From Ignisphaera aggregans DSM 17230 (GTDB lineage Archaea; Thermoproteota; Thermoprotei_A; Sulfolobales; Ignisphaeraceae): 64,000 bases of DNA. Under the pieces are notes generated by a model. That model saw only the letters and a list, made by a program, of their open reading frames with translations. It did no database searches and was not told the origin of the DNA. This document shows positions 34,533 through 46,881 of the stretch, piece by piece. Where the stretch lies: positions 1,406,501-1,470,500 of the forward strand of contig CP002098.1 of assembly GCA_000145985.1 (NCBI GenBank), written 5' to 3'. Within the stretch, counting starts at the first letter, position 1. Every line of letters begins with the position of its first letter. A program made the position numbers and the translations under genes.

Positions 34533-35288
34533 TCATATTTTATAAACATATAGAAGTTTTTCCATGAATTTTTTAACTCTTTCATTCTTTGGATTAAATA
34601 TAATACTCCTAGGATCTCCTCTCTCAATTATAACACCATTATCCATAAACATAATCTCATCAGCTACTTTTATCGCAAAACCTATTTCATGAGTTACAAC
34701 AATCATTGTCATTCCTTTTCGTGATAGATTCTCCATAACATTTAGAACTTCTGAGACTAGTTCAGGATCTAAAGCAGATGTAGGCTCATCAAATAATATA
34801 ATTTTGGGCTCCATTGCAATAGCTCTTGCAATAGCAACTCTTTGTTGTTGTCCACCTGATAGTTGTGAGGGATATTTATGCCATAGATCCTCTGTAATTC
34901 CTACAGATAGAAGTGCTTCTTTAGCAATATTATAAGCCTCACTCCTACTCTTCCTTTTAACCTTTATAAGTCCAAGAGCTACATTATCAAGTGCTGTAAG
35001 ATGATTAAACAAATTAAAATGTTGAAAAACAAATCCTATTCTACTTCTAATCTCTGAGATATTAGATTTCAACTTAGTTATATCAATACCATCAAATACT
35101 ATGCTACCTCTATCAGGTTTTATCAAAAGATTTATACATCTTAGTAAAGTGGATTTGCCAGAACCAGAAGGACCTATAATAACTTTTGTTTCACCTTCTC
35201 TTACATTAAATGATATGCCTTTTAAAACAATGTGATTTCCATATGATTTCCATAGATCTTCTACTATTAGAATTTCATTACTCTTCAT
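34533..35288 (-). CDS. Polar amino-acid ABC transporter ATPase (GlnQ/HisP type)
   Basis: A 251-residue ATP-binding subunit with Walker A GPSGSGKST (about residues 37-45), Q-loop FQHFNLFNH, signature LSGGQQQR (about 142-149), Walker B IILFDEPTSALDPE and the switch VVTHEIGFA. These are typical of amino-acid uptake ATPases. It sits between the two permease genes, 19 bases before one and 9 bases after the other. Confidence 0.95.
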   Translation of the reverse strand: MKSNEILIVEDLWKSYGNHIVLKGISFNVREGETKVIIGPSGSGKSTLLRCINLLIKPDRGSIVFDGIDITKLKSNISEIRSRIGFVFQHFNLFNHLTALDNVALGLIKVKRKSRSEAYNIAKEALLSVGITEDLWHKYPSQLSGGQQQRVAIARAIAMEPKIILFDEPTSALDPELVSEVLNVMENLSRKGMTMIVVTHEIGFAIKVADEIMFMDNGVIIERGDPRSIIFNPKNERVKKFMEKLLYVYKI

Positions 35289-35297
35289 TCCCCATCC

Positions 35298-35972
35298 CTA
35301 AATAAACCCCATTAGTGATAACTTTTTGTGAAGATGATTTGAGAGCTGTGATAATGGATAGCATATTAGAAAGTATATTATTGATACAAATACTAATGGT
35401 GTTAGATAATCCATTGTAGCATTGGCAACATGTATAGCTTGTGTAAAGATCTCTGTAACACCTATGGCATAGGCCATAGAAGAGTCTTTAAGAACTATTG
35501 AGAATTCATTTATCCACGCAGGCAAAGCAATTCTAAATGCTTGTGGAATTACTATATATCTAAAGGCATTCCATGTACTTAAACCTATAGAATATGCTGC
35601 TTCAAGTTGTCTCTCACTCACAGTTATTATTATCCCTCTAAATAGCTGTGCTTGATAAGCAGAATCTATTATCCCTATTCCTAGTATAGCTGAGACTATT
35701 GGTGAAAATCTTATACCTAGTTGTGGCAATCCATAGAATATTATGAATAACATTAAAACAAGTGGAATACCTCGAATAATCCTTAACATCCAGTCGATAA
35801 TCAATGAAATTATATTAGGTCCATAGATCTCTATAAACGAGAAGATAAGTCCTAGAACTGTAGCTAGAATAAATCCAGTAATAGATAGTATCAACGTATT
35901 TACGATTCCAGACATAATAACATATACATATGGTAAAAATGTATTCATTGTTACACTTAACCCATTATCCAA
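35298..35972 (-). CDS. Polar amino-acid ABC transporter permease (first copy)
   Basis: A 224-residue HisQ/GlnP-type permease with about five helices and the EAA-loop region RQLEAAYSIGLSTWNAFRYIVIPQAFRIALPAWINEFSIVLKDSS. It overlaps the end of the upstream binding-protein gene by 8 bases. The two permeases of this operon are similar but not identical, as usual for systems with a heterodimeric channel. Confidence 0.91.
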   Translation of the reverse strand: MDNGLSVTMNTFLPYVYVIMSGIVNTLILSITGFILATVLGLIFSFIEIYGPNIISLIIDWMLRIIRGIPLVLMLFIIFYGLPQLGIRFSPIVSAILGIGIIDSAYQAQLFRGIIITVSERQLEAAYSIGLSTWNAFRYIVIPQAFRIALPAWINEFSIVLKDSSMAYAIGVTEIFTQAIHVANATMDYLTPLVFVSIIYFLICYPLSQLSNHLHKKLSLMGFI

Positions 35973-36747
35973 GATACTTTCTTAATATCTGTTGCCATTC
36001 ATCAGAGTTAAGAAATTCATCTAAAGCTTTATTAAGTTTATTTAGCAATTCAGTATTATCCTTTCTAACAGCAAGACCATAACTTTCATTAGTAGTAATA
36101 ATGTTTGAGATCTTCACGTTGTATTGCTTAACAAACATATTTGCAACTGGCGAATCAACGACAACAGCATCAAGTCTTCCTGCAAGTAAATCCTGTATAG
36201 CTAAAACATAGCTCTGATAACTCACCATATTAATGTTTTTACCTGTACTACTTACGAATTCGCTAATCATCTGTTCAGCTGTAGTACCACTTTGAACCCC
36301 TACCCTAAGATTTACTAAATCATTAAGTGACTGGGGATTGATATTAGCATCTTTTCTGATAACGATTGCTTGATCAGCAGACCAGTAAGGTTTTGTAAAT
36401 GCAACAACCTTAGCTCTTTCCTCAGTTATAGTCATTCCAGAAGCTATAACATCAATCTGGTTATTAATTAATGCAGGTATTAGACCATTGAAATCTATTG
36501 ATACTATCTCCATATCACATCCAATTTTATTTGATAGTATTTTCATCATATCTATATCTATACCTACAATATTTCCCTTATCATCTATATATTCAAAGGG
36601 TGGAAAATCAGGAGAGGTTCCAACTCTAATCTTACACTTTGATTCTCTATGAAAGATATTCACCATATATGGATATAGTACTCCAATAGCTAGTGCTATA
36701 ACTAGTATCGCTACAATTACTATAATTAGAGTCTTAGTAGGGATCAT
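35965..36747 (-). CDS. Polar amino-acid ABC transporter substrate-binding protein
   Basis: A 260-residue solute-binding protein (SBP family 3). An N-terminal hydrophobic segment (about residues 5-30) anchors or exports it; the mature part starts IRVGTSPDFPPFEYIDDKGNIVGIDIDMM and has VIASGMTITEERAKVVAFTKPYW and RVGVQSGTTAEQ, the standard ligand-binding motifs. No lipobox is seen. The ligand cannot be read from sequence; Arg and Asp in the pocket region suit an amino acid. First gene of the operon. Confidence 0.93.
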   Translation of the reverse strand: MIPTKTLIIVIVAILVIALAIGVLYPYMVNIFHRESKCKIRVGTSPDFPPFEYIDDKGNIVGIDIDMMKILSNKIGCDMEIVSIDFNGLIPALINNQIDVIASGMTITEERAKVVAFTKPYWSADQAIVIRKDANINPQSLNDLVNLRVGVQSGTTAEQMISEFVSSTGKNINMVSYQSYVLAIQDLLAGRLDAVVVDSPVANMFVKQYNVKISNIITTNESYGLAVRKDNTELLNKLNKALDEFLNSDEWQQILRKYLG

Positions 36748-36883
36748 ATATACAACCTTTGATTAACTACAAAAAGGTATAACATTATTAAAAATCTTAT
36801 GTGCCAAATGTAAAAAGAGAAATACACTCTGTTTTATTTGTTACATAAGAACTAATGGATGTTATATAATTGCTATATTTTAG

Positions 36884-38548
36884 CTAAGATATAAAAATAG
36901 CACCTGTATATGCAGATGTCACTTGTTTTGAGTATCTCAATAAATAGCCCTTCAAATCCTTTCTTGGCAGACTCCATTTCTTCAATCTTTCCTCTATTAT
37001 TTCTTGTTCTACCAACAGATCTATTCTCTTTGACCTAAGATCAATTCTAATTCTATCACCATCTTCAACCACTGCTATAGGACCTCCCTCTGCAGCTTCA
37101 GGTGATACATGACCTATACATAAACCTCTTGTTGCACCTGAAAATCTTCCATCTGTAATTAGAGCAACATCTCTATCCAAACCCATTCCAGCTAGTACAG
37201 CTGTTGCTGTAAGCATTTCCCTCATACCTGGTCCACCTTTTGGCCCTTCATATCTTATTATAACAGCATCTCCTTTCTCAATCTTTCCATTCATAATAGC
37301 TTTAACAGCCTCCTCCTCAGAATTAAATACCCTAGCTACACCTTCGAAGAAGTATAAATCTTCTGAAAGTGCTGAAATCTTTATTACAGCTCCCTTAGGA
37401 GCTAAACTACCCTTTAAAATCATTATACCTCCTCTACTAAGCCAGGGCTCCTCAATAGGTCTTATCACATCCCTCCTAAATACTGTAGCACTTTCTATCA
37501 ATTCACCTACAGTCTTTAGCGATACAGTAATTCTATCTCTATGTATAAGATTCCTCTTAGACAATTCCTTCATTATAGCCAATACCCCTCCTGCCTCATG
37601 AAGATCTTGAACATGATATGGACCGGCAGGACTAAGTTTAGCAAGCGTTGGAGTTTTTTCACTTATCTCATCAAAATCATCTAAAGTGAGATTTACTCCA
37701 GCCTCATGGGCTATAGCCATTAGATGTAGAATTGTATTTGTTGATCCACCTAAAGCCATATCTACAGCTATTGCATCGAGAAAAGCCTCTCTATTCATTA
37801 TATCACGAGGTCTTATACCCCTTTTAACAAGTTCTACTATCATCATCCCAGTCTTTTTAGCAATTCTAATTCTCTCTGCAGAAACCGCAGGAGCTGTTCC
37901 ATTGCCTGGAAGAGATATTCCTATAGCCTCAGTCAGTACATTCATAGTATTTGCAGTAAACATTCCTGCGCATGAGCCTACACCAGGACATGCAGCTTCC
38001 TCTATAGCCTTAAGCTCATCTAAGCTTATCTTTCCAGCATTATATGCTCCTACAGCTTCAAAAACATCATGGAGATCTATATCTCTACCTCTATACCTAC
38101 CAGCTAGCATTGGTCCACCAGAGATGAATATCGATGGAATGTTTAATCTTGCCATAGCCATAAGCATACCTGGTATAATCTTATCACAGGAAGAAATCAT
38201 TACAAGGCCATCGAATTGATAAGCTTTTGCCATAATCTCTATAGAGTCGGCAATAAGCTCTCTAGATGGTAAGGAATACTTCATTCCTTCATGACCCATA
38301 GCTATACCATCACAGATACCTATTGTGTTAAATTCTAGTGGTGTGCCCCCAGCAAGTCTAACACCTGCTTTAACAGCTTCGGCTATCTCCCTAAGATGCT
38401 TATGTCCAGGTATAACCTCATTCCAAGAATTAGCTATTCCTATCAAAGGTCTAGACAATTCTTCATCTGTAAGCCCTAAAGCCTTGAACAATGCTCTATG
38501 TGGAGCTCTCTCAATCCCAGATTTAACCAAATCACTTCTTAGATACAT
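36884..38548 (-). CDS. ilvD: Dihydroxy-acid dehydratase
   Basis: Catalyses the dehydration of dihydroxy acids in valine, leucine and isoleucine synthesis. The 554-residue protein has the iron-sulfur cysteines in [22 protein letters not shown] and [16 protein letters not shown], and the C-terminal [14 protein letters not shown]. It lies 17 bases downstream of cimA on the same strand and ends the ilvB-N-C-cimA-ilvD operon. Confidence 0.96.
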   Translation of the reverse strand: MYLRSDLVKSGIERAPHRALFKALGLTDEELSRPLIGIANSWNEVIPGHKHLREIAEAVKAGVRLAGGTPLEFNTIGICDGIAMGHEGMKYSLPSRELIADSIEIMAKAYQFDGLVMISSCDKIIPGMLMAMARLNIPSIFISGGPMLAGRYRGRDIDLHDVFEAVGAYNAGKISLDELKAIEEAACPGVGSCAGMFTANTMNVLTEAIGISLPGNGTAPAVSAERIRIAKKTGMMIVELVKRGIRPRDIMNREAFLDAIAVDMALGGSTNTILHLMAIAHEAGVNLTLDDFDEISEKTPTLAKLSPAGPYHVQDLHEAGGVLAIMKELSKRNLIHRDRITVSLKTVGELIESATVFRRDVIRPIEEPWLSRGGIMILKGSLAPKGAVIKISALSEDLYFFEGVARVFNSEEEAVKAIMNGKIEKGDAVIIRYEGPKGGPGMREMLTATAVLAGMGLDRDVALITDGRFSGATRGLCIGHVSPEAAEGGPIAVVEDGDRIRIDLRSKRIDLLVEQEIIEERLKKWSLPRKDLKGYLLRYSKQVTSAYTGAIFIS

Positions 38549-38565
38549 TCATAAACACCTAGACA

Positions 38566-40182
38566 TTAAGTATTCATATTACTTTGTAGTGAAATATTTG
38601 TATTTCGGAAAATGTCTATAGAGGGTCTTTCATATAGCCCTAGATTCTTCATGGCGATATAATACTCATATCCATCTATTAAGGCTCTCATTAAAGCATC
38701 CATCAAATTTATTGCTACACCCTGGGTCTTCCAACTATATAAACCATTACTGAACTCCATTGTAGCTCTAACCATCTTACCATCTATATTAGTTATGCTC
38801 ATAGTTGTTGGAGTAATTGTTGAGGCTTCAGGATATATCCTTTTAATTACATTATATACAGCTTTCTTTAGAGCTGTAATTGGATCTATATCAATAACTC
38901 TATCAACAATATCATTTATTTCTATAATAACTATAGAAAGTCCTGATGAGTCTACAAACATTCTCCAGCTATACCTAACAAATATATCTTTATGATACCC
39001 CAGTTCTTTTAATACTATTAGAATTGCTGATGAAGGTGCTTTATCAAAACTATATCCCTGTCTCTCTAGCTCCTTTATCCTTGATAAAGCTCTCTTAATT
39101 CTTTCATCAGTCTTACTAACATTATTAATCCCCAACTCCCTTAGAAGCCCAAGTATATTAGCAGAACCTGAGAGCTCAGAAACAACAAATTTTCTGCTAT
39201 TACCCACATACGAAGGATCTATATGTTCATATGCACGTGGATTCTTTAATACAGCATCAACATGTACTCCTGCTTTATGGGTAAAAGCATATTCTCCTAC
39301 ATATGGCTGATAAGGATTAGGTTCAAGACCTATAATCTTATATACCGTCATCGATATATCTCTCAGTCTTTTAAGATTCTCAATATTTTTTAAAGCCTTA
39401 TACCCCATCTTATATACTAGCGATGGTAAGATCTGAACTAGATCGGCATTACCTGTTCTCTCACCTATGCCATTTATAGTTCCTTGTACATGTCTTGCAC
39501 CAGCAAGAACACCCATAAGTGTATTCGCAACCGCACATCCAATATCATTATGCATATGTAGACCAACTATAGACTTCTTAGTTGTATTAACCACAGATCT
39601 AGTAATTTCGTAGACCTCATTCGGTAGTGTTCCTCCATTAGTATCACATAGAACTATAGCATGAGCGCCAGCTTCTTCAGCTACTCTAACAACATGTAAA
39701 GCGTATTCTGGATCCTCTTTATATCCCTGGTAGAAGTGTTCAGCATCAAATATGACTCTAATTCCATGTTTCCTAAGATAATCAATTGTGTCATATATCA
39801 TATTCAAGTTTTCCTCCTTTGAAGTCCTAAGTATCTCTAAAACATGTAGAGTCCATGCCTTACCAAATATTACAGCAACATCAACATCTGCTTTAATTAT
39901 GGCATTTACATTTTCATCAAGGCTTACAATACTATTCTTCCTTCTTGTACTCCCAAAAGCAGCTATCTTAGCATTGCTCAAGCCATACTTCTTTATCTCC
40001 TTAAAGAATTCCTCATCCTTAGGATTTGATCCAGGCCATCCAGCCTCGATATAATCTACACCTAGTTCATCCAGAAGCAAGGTAATTCTTATCTTATCCT
40101 CCAATGTAAAAGATACTCCTGCAGCCTGTGCACCATCTCTTAATGTTGTATCTAGTATTTCAACAGTGGATTTCTTGACCAC
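38566..40182 (-). CDS. cimA: (R)-citramalate synthase (long CimA type)
   Basis: Condenses acetyl-CoA with pyruvate, the first step of the threonine-independent isoleucine route. The 538-residue enzyme starts with ILDTTLRDGAQAAGVSF, has the HxH motif GLHMHNDIGCAVANT, IGERTGNADLV and a C-terminal regulatory (LeuA dimer) domain (about residues 390-510). The GAQ version of the LRDG motif and long length distinguish CimA-type from LeuA. It is clustered with ilv genes; a second short LeuA-like protein is encoded at 43686, so the two can be told apart. Confidence 0.88.
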   Translation of the reverse strand: MVKKSTVEILDTTLRDGAQAAGVSFTLEDKIRITLLLDELGVDYIEAGWPGSNPKDEEFFKEIKKYGLSNAKIAAFGSTRRKNSIVSLDENVNAIIKADVDVAVIFGKAWTLHVLEILRTSKEENLNMIYDTIDYLRKHGIRVIFDAEHFYQGYKEDPEYALHVVRVAEEAGAHAIVLCDTNGGTLPNEVYEITRSVVNTTKKSIVGLHMHNDIGCAVANTLMGVLAGARHVQGTINGIGERTGNADLVQILPSLVYKMGYKALKNIENLKRLRDISMTVYKIIGLEPNPYQPYVGEYAFTHKAGVHVDAVLKNPRAYEHIDPSYVGNSRKFVVSELSGSANILGLLRELGINNVSKTDERIKRALSRIKELERQGYSFDKAPSSAILIVLKELGYHKDIFVRYSWRMFVDSSGLSIVIIEINDIVDRVIDIDPITALKKAVYNVIKRIYPEASTITPTTMSITNIDGKMVRATMEFSNGLYSWKTQGVAINLMDALMRALIDGYEYYIAMKNLGLYERPSIDIFRNTNISLQSNMNT

Positions 40183-40256
40183 CTACCACCTATATCACCT
40201 AAAAGTAGTATTGTGTATAAATAGTAATGAGAGGTTTAAAAATTTTTAACAAGTTT

Positions 40257-41611
<1,355 letters not shown>

Positions 41612-41640
<29 letters not shown>

Positions 41641-43351
41641 GAAGTATCATCTCCCTTAGGCTTCCACCAGGGGGTAGGGTTGGTAGAGATAGAGCCTCTC
41701 TATTGATGGGTATTCTTATTACTGTAGCAATATTTTCCTTCATAGCCCTCCTAAATGCTATTTCTATATCCTCATATGACTGTACATCAAAACCTAGAGC
41801 ACCAAATCCTTCAGCGAGTTTTACATAGTCTGTTGCTGATCCAAAATCAACACTTATTATTCTCCCATTAAAGAATAGGTCTTGAACCTGTCTTACAAGT
41901 CCAAGAGTTCTATTATCAAAGATAGCTACAATTATTGGTAGATTCTCATCTACAGCAGTTCCAAGATTATTCATAGTCATTAGGAATGATCCATCGCCAT
42001 CAAGATCTACTACAACTCTATTGGGTAATGCTGCTTTTGCACCTATAGCAGCAGGTAATCCAAATCCCATTGTACCCATACCACCTGATGTAATAAATGT
42101 TCTAGGTTCTAATACCTCCCAGAATACTCCTGCCCACATTTGATGTTGTCCTACACCCGTTGTAATGATAGCATTACTAGGTAAAACCTCTCTAATAGTC
42201 TTCATAACCTTCCATGGAGCTAAATATTTATCTCCATCAACATAGTATAGACTAGAATAATACTCCCTATATTCCTGAACTCTTCGTAGCCACGCAGAAC
42301 GCCCGAACTTCGTACCGATCTCTAGAATAGCATTAATTAGTTCTCTCAAAACTTTCTTTGCATCGCCTATCAATCCAGCCTCTATATCTATATACTGTTT
42401 TTGTTTCTCAATATCTGTTGGATCAATGTTTATCATTATAATCTTCTTCTTAGTATCCTTAACATCTTTATACGAAGTTATAGTTCTATCACTAAGTCTA
42501 GCACCAACAACAAGAACTACATCACTTTCTAAGAATGCCATATTTGCCTCAGCTCTTCCATAGTATCCCATCATACCTAGATAAAGAGGATAGTTGTGGG
42601 GAACAGCAGCTTTTCCTAATAACGTTGATACTATTGGCATTTGAAGAAGCTCAGCTAGCTTTAGAATTTCATCTGTTGCCATAGACCATACAGCTCCCGC
42701 TCCAACTAACATCAGCGGTTTTTCAGCATTTATCAAAAGTTTTACAGCTTTTTTGAGTTCTAATGGATCTACCCTATATGGAAACTCTCTATAGCCCTTA
42801 ACAAAAGGTTTTTCAGGCCATACAATACTACTCTCATCTAGTTTTTCATTAAATAAATCTCTTGGGATATCTATCACAACAGGTCCAGGTCTTCCTGTAG
42901 TGGCTATGTAGATAGCATTCTTTAAAGCCAATGGAATTTCACTAGCATTCTTTACAAGTAATACATATTTAGTTATATTCTCCATAACGCCTACAACATC
43001 TGCCTCCTGAAAAGCTAGCTTACCCATAGCATTTCTAGGTACTTGACCTGTTATCGCGATAACGGGTGAGTTATCCCAATACGCTGTTATCAGTCCTGTA
43101 ACCAGATTCATTGCACCTGGTCCAGAGGTTGTTGTACATACACCTGGAGCTCCAGAAGCTCTAGCATAACCGTCTGCAGCATGGGCTGCTCCTTGTTCAT
43201 GTCTCATTAATATTAGTCTTATATCATTTTGCTGTACATATTCTACTAAAGCATCATATAGAGCCATATTTGATAAACCAGGAATTCCAAAGATTACCTT
43301 TATTCCTGCTCTCTTTATAGCCTCAGCAGTAAGCTTGGCACCGCTAATCAT
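41612..43351 (-). CDS. ilvB: Acetolactate synthase large subunit
   Basis: A 579-residue thiamine-diphosphate enzyme making acetolactate or acetohydroxybutyrate. Support: EAIKRAGIKVIFGIPG, RHEQGAAHAADGYARASG (with the catalytic Glu), TSGPGAMNLVTGL, and the ThDP/Mg site VVDLDGDGSFLMTMNNLGT. First gene of the ilv operon. Its ATG overlaps the TAG stop of a short upstream reading frame (43344-43427) in ATGATTAG, so coupling is possible. Confidence 0.96.
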
Positions 43352-43427
43352 ATTGTTGCACCCATTGTCTTGGTCTAAATTCTATATTTACTAATGTTGG
43401 AGTGGTACTGAGATAATGTTTGTTCAT
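43344..43427 (-). CDS. Possible short leader peptide overlapping ilvB
   Basis: A 27-residue frame starting ATG at 43427 (MNKHYLSTTPTLVNIEFRPR...) and ending TAG within the ilvB start region (overlap of 8 bases, ATGATTAG). It lies in the probable transcribed leader of the ilv operon, contains Leu-Leu-Val-Ile residues, and is a candidate coupling or attenuation leader. No Shine-Dalgarno beyond AGAG is seen. The frame is open further upstream, so it could also be chance. Confidence 0.3.
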   Translation of the reverse strand: MNKHYLSTTPTLVNIEFRPRQWVQQYD

Positions 43428-43685
43428 CTCTATATATATTTGTTTATCATCTTCTGAATTTCTTATGGATTTAGTTAACGGACTTGGAGTTCCATCTACC
43501 TCACCAGGAGAGTTAATATTACTATTGTTAGTAAGAGTTTTTAAACCTTTTGGTGTTATATACATTATTAATACATTTTTAAACAAATTATACTTTAATG
43601 GTATGGATATAAATATGTTTAATCTATATTTATATATACTTGATTCATTAAAGCTTATATACCTCTAAAATCACTATGTAGATTA
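43428..43685. promoter_or_regulatory. Divergent promoter region of the ilv operon and leuA-like gene
   Basis: On the minus strand GGTTTAAAAACTC (43536-43548) is a TATA-like element giving a leader of about 160 bases before ilvB. On the plus strand AAGCTTATATACC (near 43649-43661) is about 30 bases before the leuA-like start at 43686. No RNA gene or palindrome was found. Confidence 0.45.
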
Positions 43686-44909
43686 ATGGGGATGAGTATT
43701 GCTCCAACTCATGAAATAGTTAATTGGATATCAATTAAACCAAATAGGGATAGATATATAAGAATACTAGATACTACATTGCGAGACGGGGAACAGATGC
43801 CTGGTATAGATCTAAAGCCAGAATATAAGTTAAAAGTTGCGCTTGCTCTTGAGGATCTAGGGGTGGATTCTATAGAGGCTGGTTTTCCAATAACGAGTAG
43901 AGGGGAGTTTGAAGCAGTAAAGATGATTGCAAGAGAGATTAGTAGTAGTGAGGTTATAGCATTAGCAAGAGCTAATAAGACTGATATTGATAGAGTTATA
44001 GAGGCTGATGCAGATGCTGTACATACATTTATAGCTACATCAGATATACATATAAAGTATAAGTTGAGAATGACAAGAGAACAGGTTATTGAGAGAGCTG
44101 TTGAGGCTGTTGAGTATGCAAAATCTCATGGACTTATAGTTGAGTTTAGCGCTGAGGATGCAACTAGATCGGATAGAGAGTTTTTGGTAAGAGTGTTTCA
44201 AGCTGTTGTTGATGCTGGTGCAGATAGAATAGATATTGCTGATACGGTGGGTGTTGCATATCCTATTTTTATGTTTGATTTGGTTAGCTATATTAAGAGG
44301 AATGTAAGGGGGAACTACATATTGAGTGTTCATTGTCATGACGATTTTGGTATGTCTGTTGCAAATAGTATAACAGCTGTTGAGGCAGGTGCTGATCAGG
44401 TTCATGCAACTATTCTAGGTGTTGGTGAAAGAGCTGGTAATGCATCTCTAGAAGAGGTTAGTACTGCATTAGCATTTCTACTTGGGTATAGAGTTGGTAT
44501 AAAGTTTCAGAAGATATACAGTGTTGCTAAATTGGTGGCAGAATACTTTGGAATAGAAATTCCACTAAATAAAGCTATTGTGGGTAGAAATGCTTTTGCT
44601 CATGAATCTGGTATACATGTCCATGGAGTAATAAGCAATCCTCTAACCTATGAACCTATAGATCCATCTCTCATTGGTGTTGAAAGAAAAATAGTTTTGG
44701 GAAAGCATAGTGGTAGACATGCTGTTATATATGTGCTTAAGAGCCTAGGTATAGAGCCTAGAGATGAAATTGTAGATAAGGTTTTAGCTATTGTAAAAGA
44801 TCTAGGTGATCAAGGTATAAAGATAGATACAGATAAAATTATTGAGATTATAAGGAGTGTTGTAGGTGGTGGAAATGTGTCCCTACAGAATAGCGGTAAT
44901 CGAGGGTGA
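43686..44909 (+). CDS. leuA: 2-isopropylmalate synthase family protein (short form)
   Basis: A 407-residue DRE-TIM metallolyase: IRILDTTLRDGEQMPGIDL, LSVHCHDDFGMSVANS (metal-binding HxH), GVGERAGNASLEEV and AFAHESGIHVHGV. It lacks the C-terminal regulatory domain, as AksA/homocitrate synthase-like and some archaeal LeuA proteins do, so substrate specificity (isopropylmalate, homocitrate) is uncertain; the GEQMPG motif and adjacency to the leuB-like gene favour leucine synthesis, with citramalate covered by cimA. It overlaps the next gene. Confidence 0.8.
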   Translation: MGMSIAPTHEIVNWISIKPNRDRYIRILDTTLRDGEQMPGIDLKPEYKLKVALALEDLGVDSIEAGFPITSRGEFEAVKMIAREISSSEVIALARANKTDIDRVIEADADAVHTFIATSDIHIKYKLRMTREQVIERAVEAVEYAKSHGLIVEFSAEDATRSDREFLVRVFQAVVDAGADRIDIADTVGVAYPIFMFDLVSYIKRNVRGNYILSVHCHDDFGMSVANSITAVEAGADQVHATILGVGERAGNASLEEVSTALAFLLGYRVGIKFQKIYSVAKLVAEYFGIEIPLNKAIVGRNAFAHESGIHVHGVISNPLTYEPIDPSLIGVERKIVLGKHSGRHAVIYVLKSLGIEPRDEIVDKVLAIVKDLGDQGIKIDTDKIIEIIRSVVGGGNVSLQNSGNRG

Positions 44910-45894
44910 TGGAATAGGACCAGAGGTTACATCAGCCACTCTATTAGTACTAGAGAGAGCTATTGATAGATATGGTCTTGAGATAGAGATTACAAAGGTT
45001 GAAGCGGGGGATAGAGCATTAGCTAGATATGGCTCACCAATACCTGAAGATTCATGGAGAGTTATCGTAAATAGTGATGCAATACTAAAGGGACCTGTTG
45101 GTGAGAGTGCTGGTGATGTTGTTGTAAAGATTAGGAGAGGGCTAGATCTATACGCAAATATTAGACCTGCAAAAGTCTATCCAGGGGTTAGAGCTCTGCG
45201 AAACAATGTTGATCTGGTAATTGTTAGGGAGAATACTGAGGATGTATATGTTAGAGCAGAAAGTATGATATATGAAGGAGTTGCTGTTGCTCTTAGGGTT
45301 ATAAGTAGATATGCTAGTGAGAGAATAGCTAGAGTTGCATTTGACCTAGCTTTAAAGAGAAGAAAACATGTGACAATAGTTCATAAAGCTAATGTATTAA
45401 CACTGACAGATGGTCTATTCAAAAATACTGTATATAGTATTGCTAAGAGCTATCCAGATGTAAGCATAGATGAAATGTATATAGATGCAGCTGTTATGGA
45501 TCTTGTCAGAAGGCCAGAGAGGTTTGATGTAATAGTAACAACTAATCTCTATGGAGATATCCTAAGTGATCTTGCAGCATATGTAACTGGGAGTATAGGA
45601 CTTGCACCATCTGCAAATATAGGTGATAGAAAAGCCCTCTTTGAACCTATACATGGAGCTGCATTCGATATTGCTGGCAAGGGTATTGCAAACCCAACCG
45701 CAATGATATTTTCAATGGCATGGATGCTCAAATATCTTGGAGAGAAGAACTCTGATGAGAATATGGTTAGAGCTGGAAAAGCTATAGAGGAAGCAACAAT
45801 ATATACTCTGTCCGAAGGAAAGATATTGACTCCAGATCTTGGTGGAAATGCAAAAACAGAGGAATTTGCAAAAGCTATTTGTGATAGGCTCTAA
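44875..45894 (+). CDS. leuB: 3-isopropylmalate dehydrogenase family protein
   Basis: A 339-residue NAD-dependent decarboxylating dehydrogenase: AVIEGDGIGPEVT, DLYANIRPAKVYPGVRAL, VIVRENTEDVYVR, and the NAD site PIHGAAFDIAGKGIANPTA. The ANIRPAK segment is typical of archaeal LeuB rather than isocitrate dehydrogenase. The ATG at 44875 (MCPYRIAVIEG) gives the usual N-terminus; a GTG three codons upstream is also open. It overlaps leuA by 35 bases. leuC/leuD are not in the window. Confidence 0.85.
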   Translation: MCPYRIAVIEGDGIGPEVTSATLLVLERAIDRYGLEIEITKVEAGDRALARYGSPIPEDSWRVIVNSDAILKGPVGESAGDVVVKIRRGLDLYANIRPAKVYPGVRALRNNVDLVIVRENTEDVYVRAESMIYEGVAVALRVISRYASERIARVAFDLALKRRKHVTIVHKANVLTLTDGLFKNTVYSIAKSYPDVSIDEMYIDAAVMDLVRRPERFDVIVTTNLYGDILSDLAAYVTGSIGLAPSANIGDRKALFEPIHGAAFDIAGKGIANPTAMIFSMAWMLKYLGEKNSDENMVRAGKAIEEATIYTLSEGKILTPDLGGNAKTEEFAKAICDRL

Positions 45895-46116
45895 ATAGAG
45901 ATTTTTCATCTGTTTATATTCTCCAAAGAGATATATCCCTACATCCATAGCATCTCTTGAGGTTGGTCTTGTCAGTGCTATTTCTGATAATGTATCTATT
46001 GTTTTTATTATGATTTAATAGTATTTAGGGTGTCTAGAAGTCTTAGGATATCTATTAACACCTATAAAAATTTTATATTAGATTCTATATTAGCTGAATG
46101 GCTCACCATACTATGT

Positions 46117-46881
46117 CTATTCTGGATAAACAGCGTATAAAGCTATAGATATGATGAGACCTGTGAGAAAACCTGTAACAGCATATTCGTCATGTTCATG
46201 ACCAAATATTTCAGGTGCTATTTCATGTATAACTACATAGATCATCATACTTGCTGAAAGCGTTGACATTATTGGTAAAAGCACTTGTGGTTCAATTAAT
46301 ATTATCAATGGTATAAATGCTGATAGATACTCAGACAATCCTGATGCTACACCCATAACAAACCCCTTCATACTAGATCCACCAAATTTTGTTATAGCTA
46401 TAGCTACAGCAAGCCCCTCCGGAATATCTTGTATAGCAATGGCTATAGAAGTCATTAAACCATAATCAAAGTTATACATAGTTGTAGTACCTACAGCCAA
46501 ACCCTCTGGAATATTGTGGATAGCTATCGCCAGTGCTATCAATATAGCCCTGCTCAGTTTCTTGGCATCAACATAATTGATATTTTTCACAATGGTTGTA
46601 TGTGGTACAACAACATCAAGGGCTCTAATTATAGCTATACCTATGCCAAATCCAATCAACACAAACGCTAGTGGATATCTTTCTATAGAGGGTATCAATA
46701 GATTAGCAAATGATACATAGACCATAACACCAGCTGCAAATCCCATTCCAATATCAAGTCCCTTCTCACCCAAACGAACATTCATAAACACCAATGCAGA
46801 ACCAAATGCAGTTGCTATAAATGTTGGGAGAGCAACTAGAGAGATATTGATATAGGGATTAGCCGAATAGTTGTTGACCAT
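46117..46881 (-). CDS. ZIP family divalent-metal transporter
   Basis: A 254-residue membrane protein with about eight helices and the two metal-binding histidine/glutamate motifs HNIPEGLAVGT (about residue 121-131) and QDIPEGLAVA, the second with Asp/Gln in place of His. Archaeal ZIP proteins import zinc or iron. Start MVNNYSANPYINISLVALP is the ATG at 46881. It is convergent with leuB across a 222-base gap in which I saw no gene. Confidence 0.9.
   Translation of the reverse strand: MVNNYSANPYINISLVALPTFIATAFGSALVFMNVRLGEKGLDIGMGFAAGVMVYVSFANLLIPSIERYPLAFVLIGFGIGIAIIRALDVVVPHTTIVKNINYVDAKKLSRAILIALAIAIHNIPEGLAVGTTTMYNFDYGLMTSIAIAIQDIPEGLAVAIAITKFGGSSMKGFVMGVASGLSEYLSAFIPLIILIEPQVLLPIMSTLSASMMIYVVIHEIAPEIFGHEHDEYAVTGFLTGLIISIALYAVYPE

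Noticed and set aside
43420-43668. Plus-strand reading frame in the ilv/leuA promoter gap
   Set aside because: It lies over the promoters of both units and has no motif; hydrophobic low-complexity AT-rich translation.
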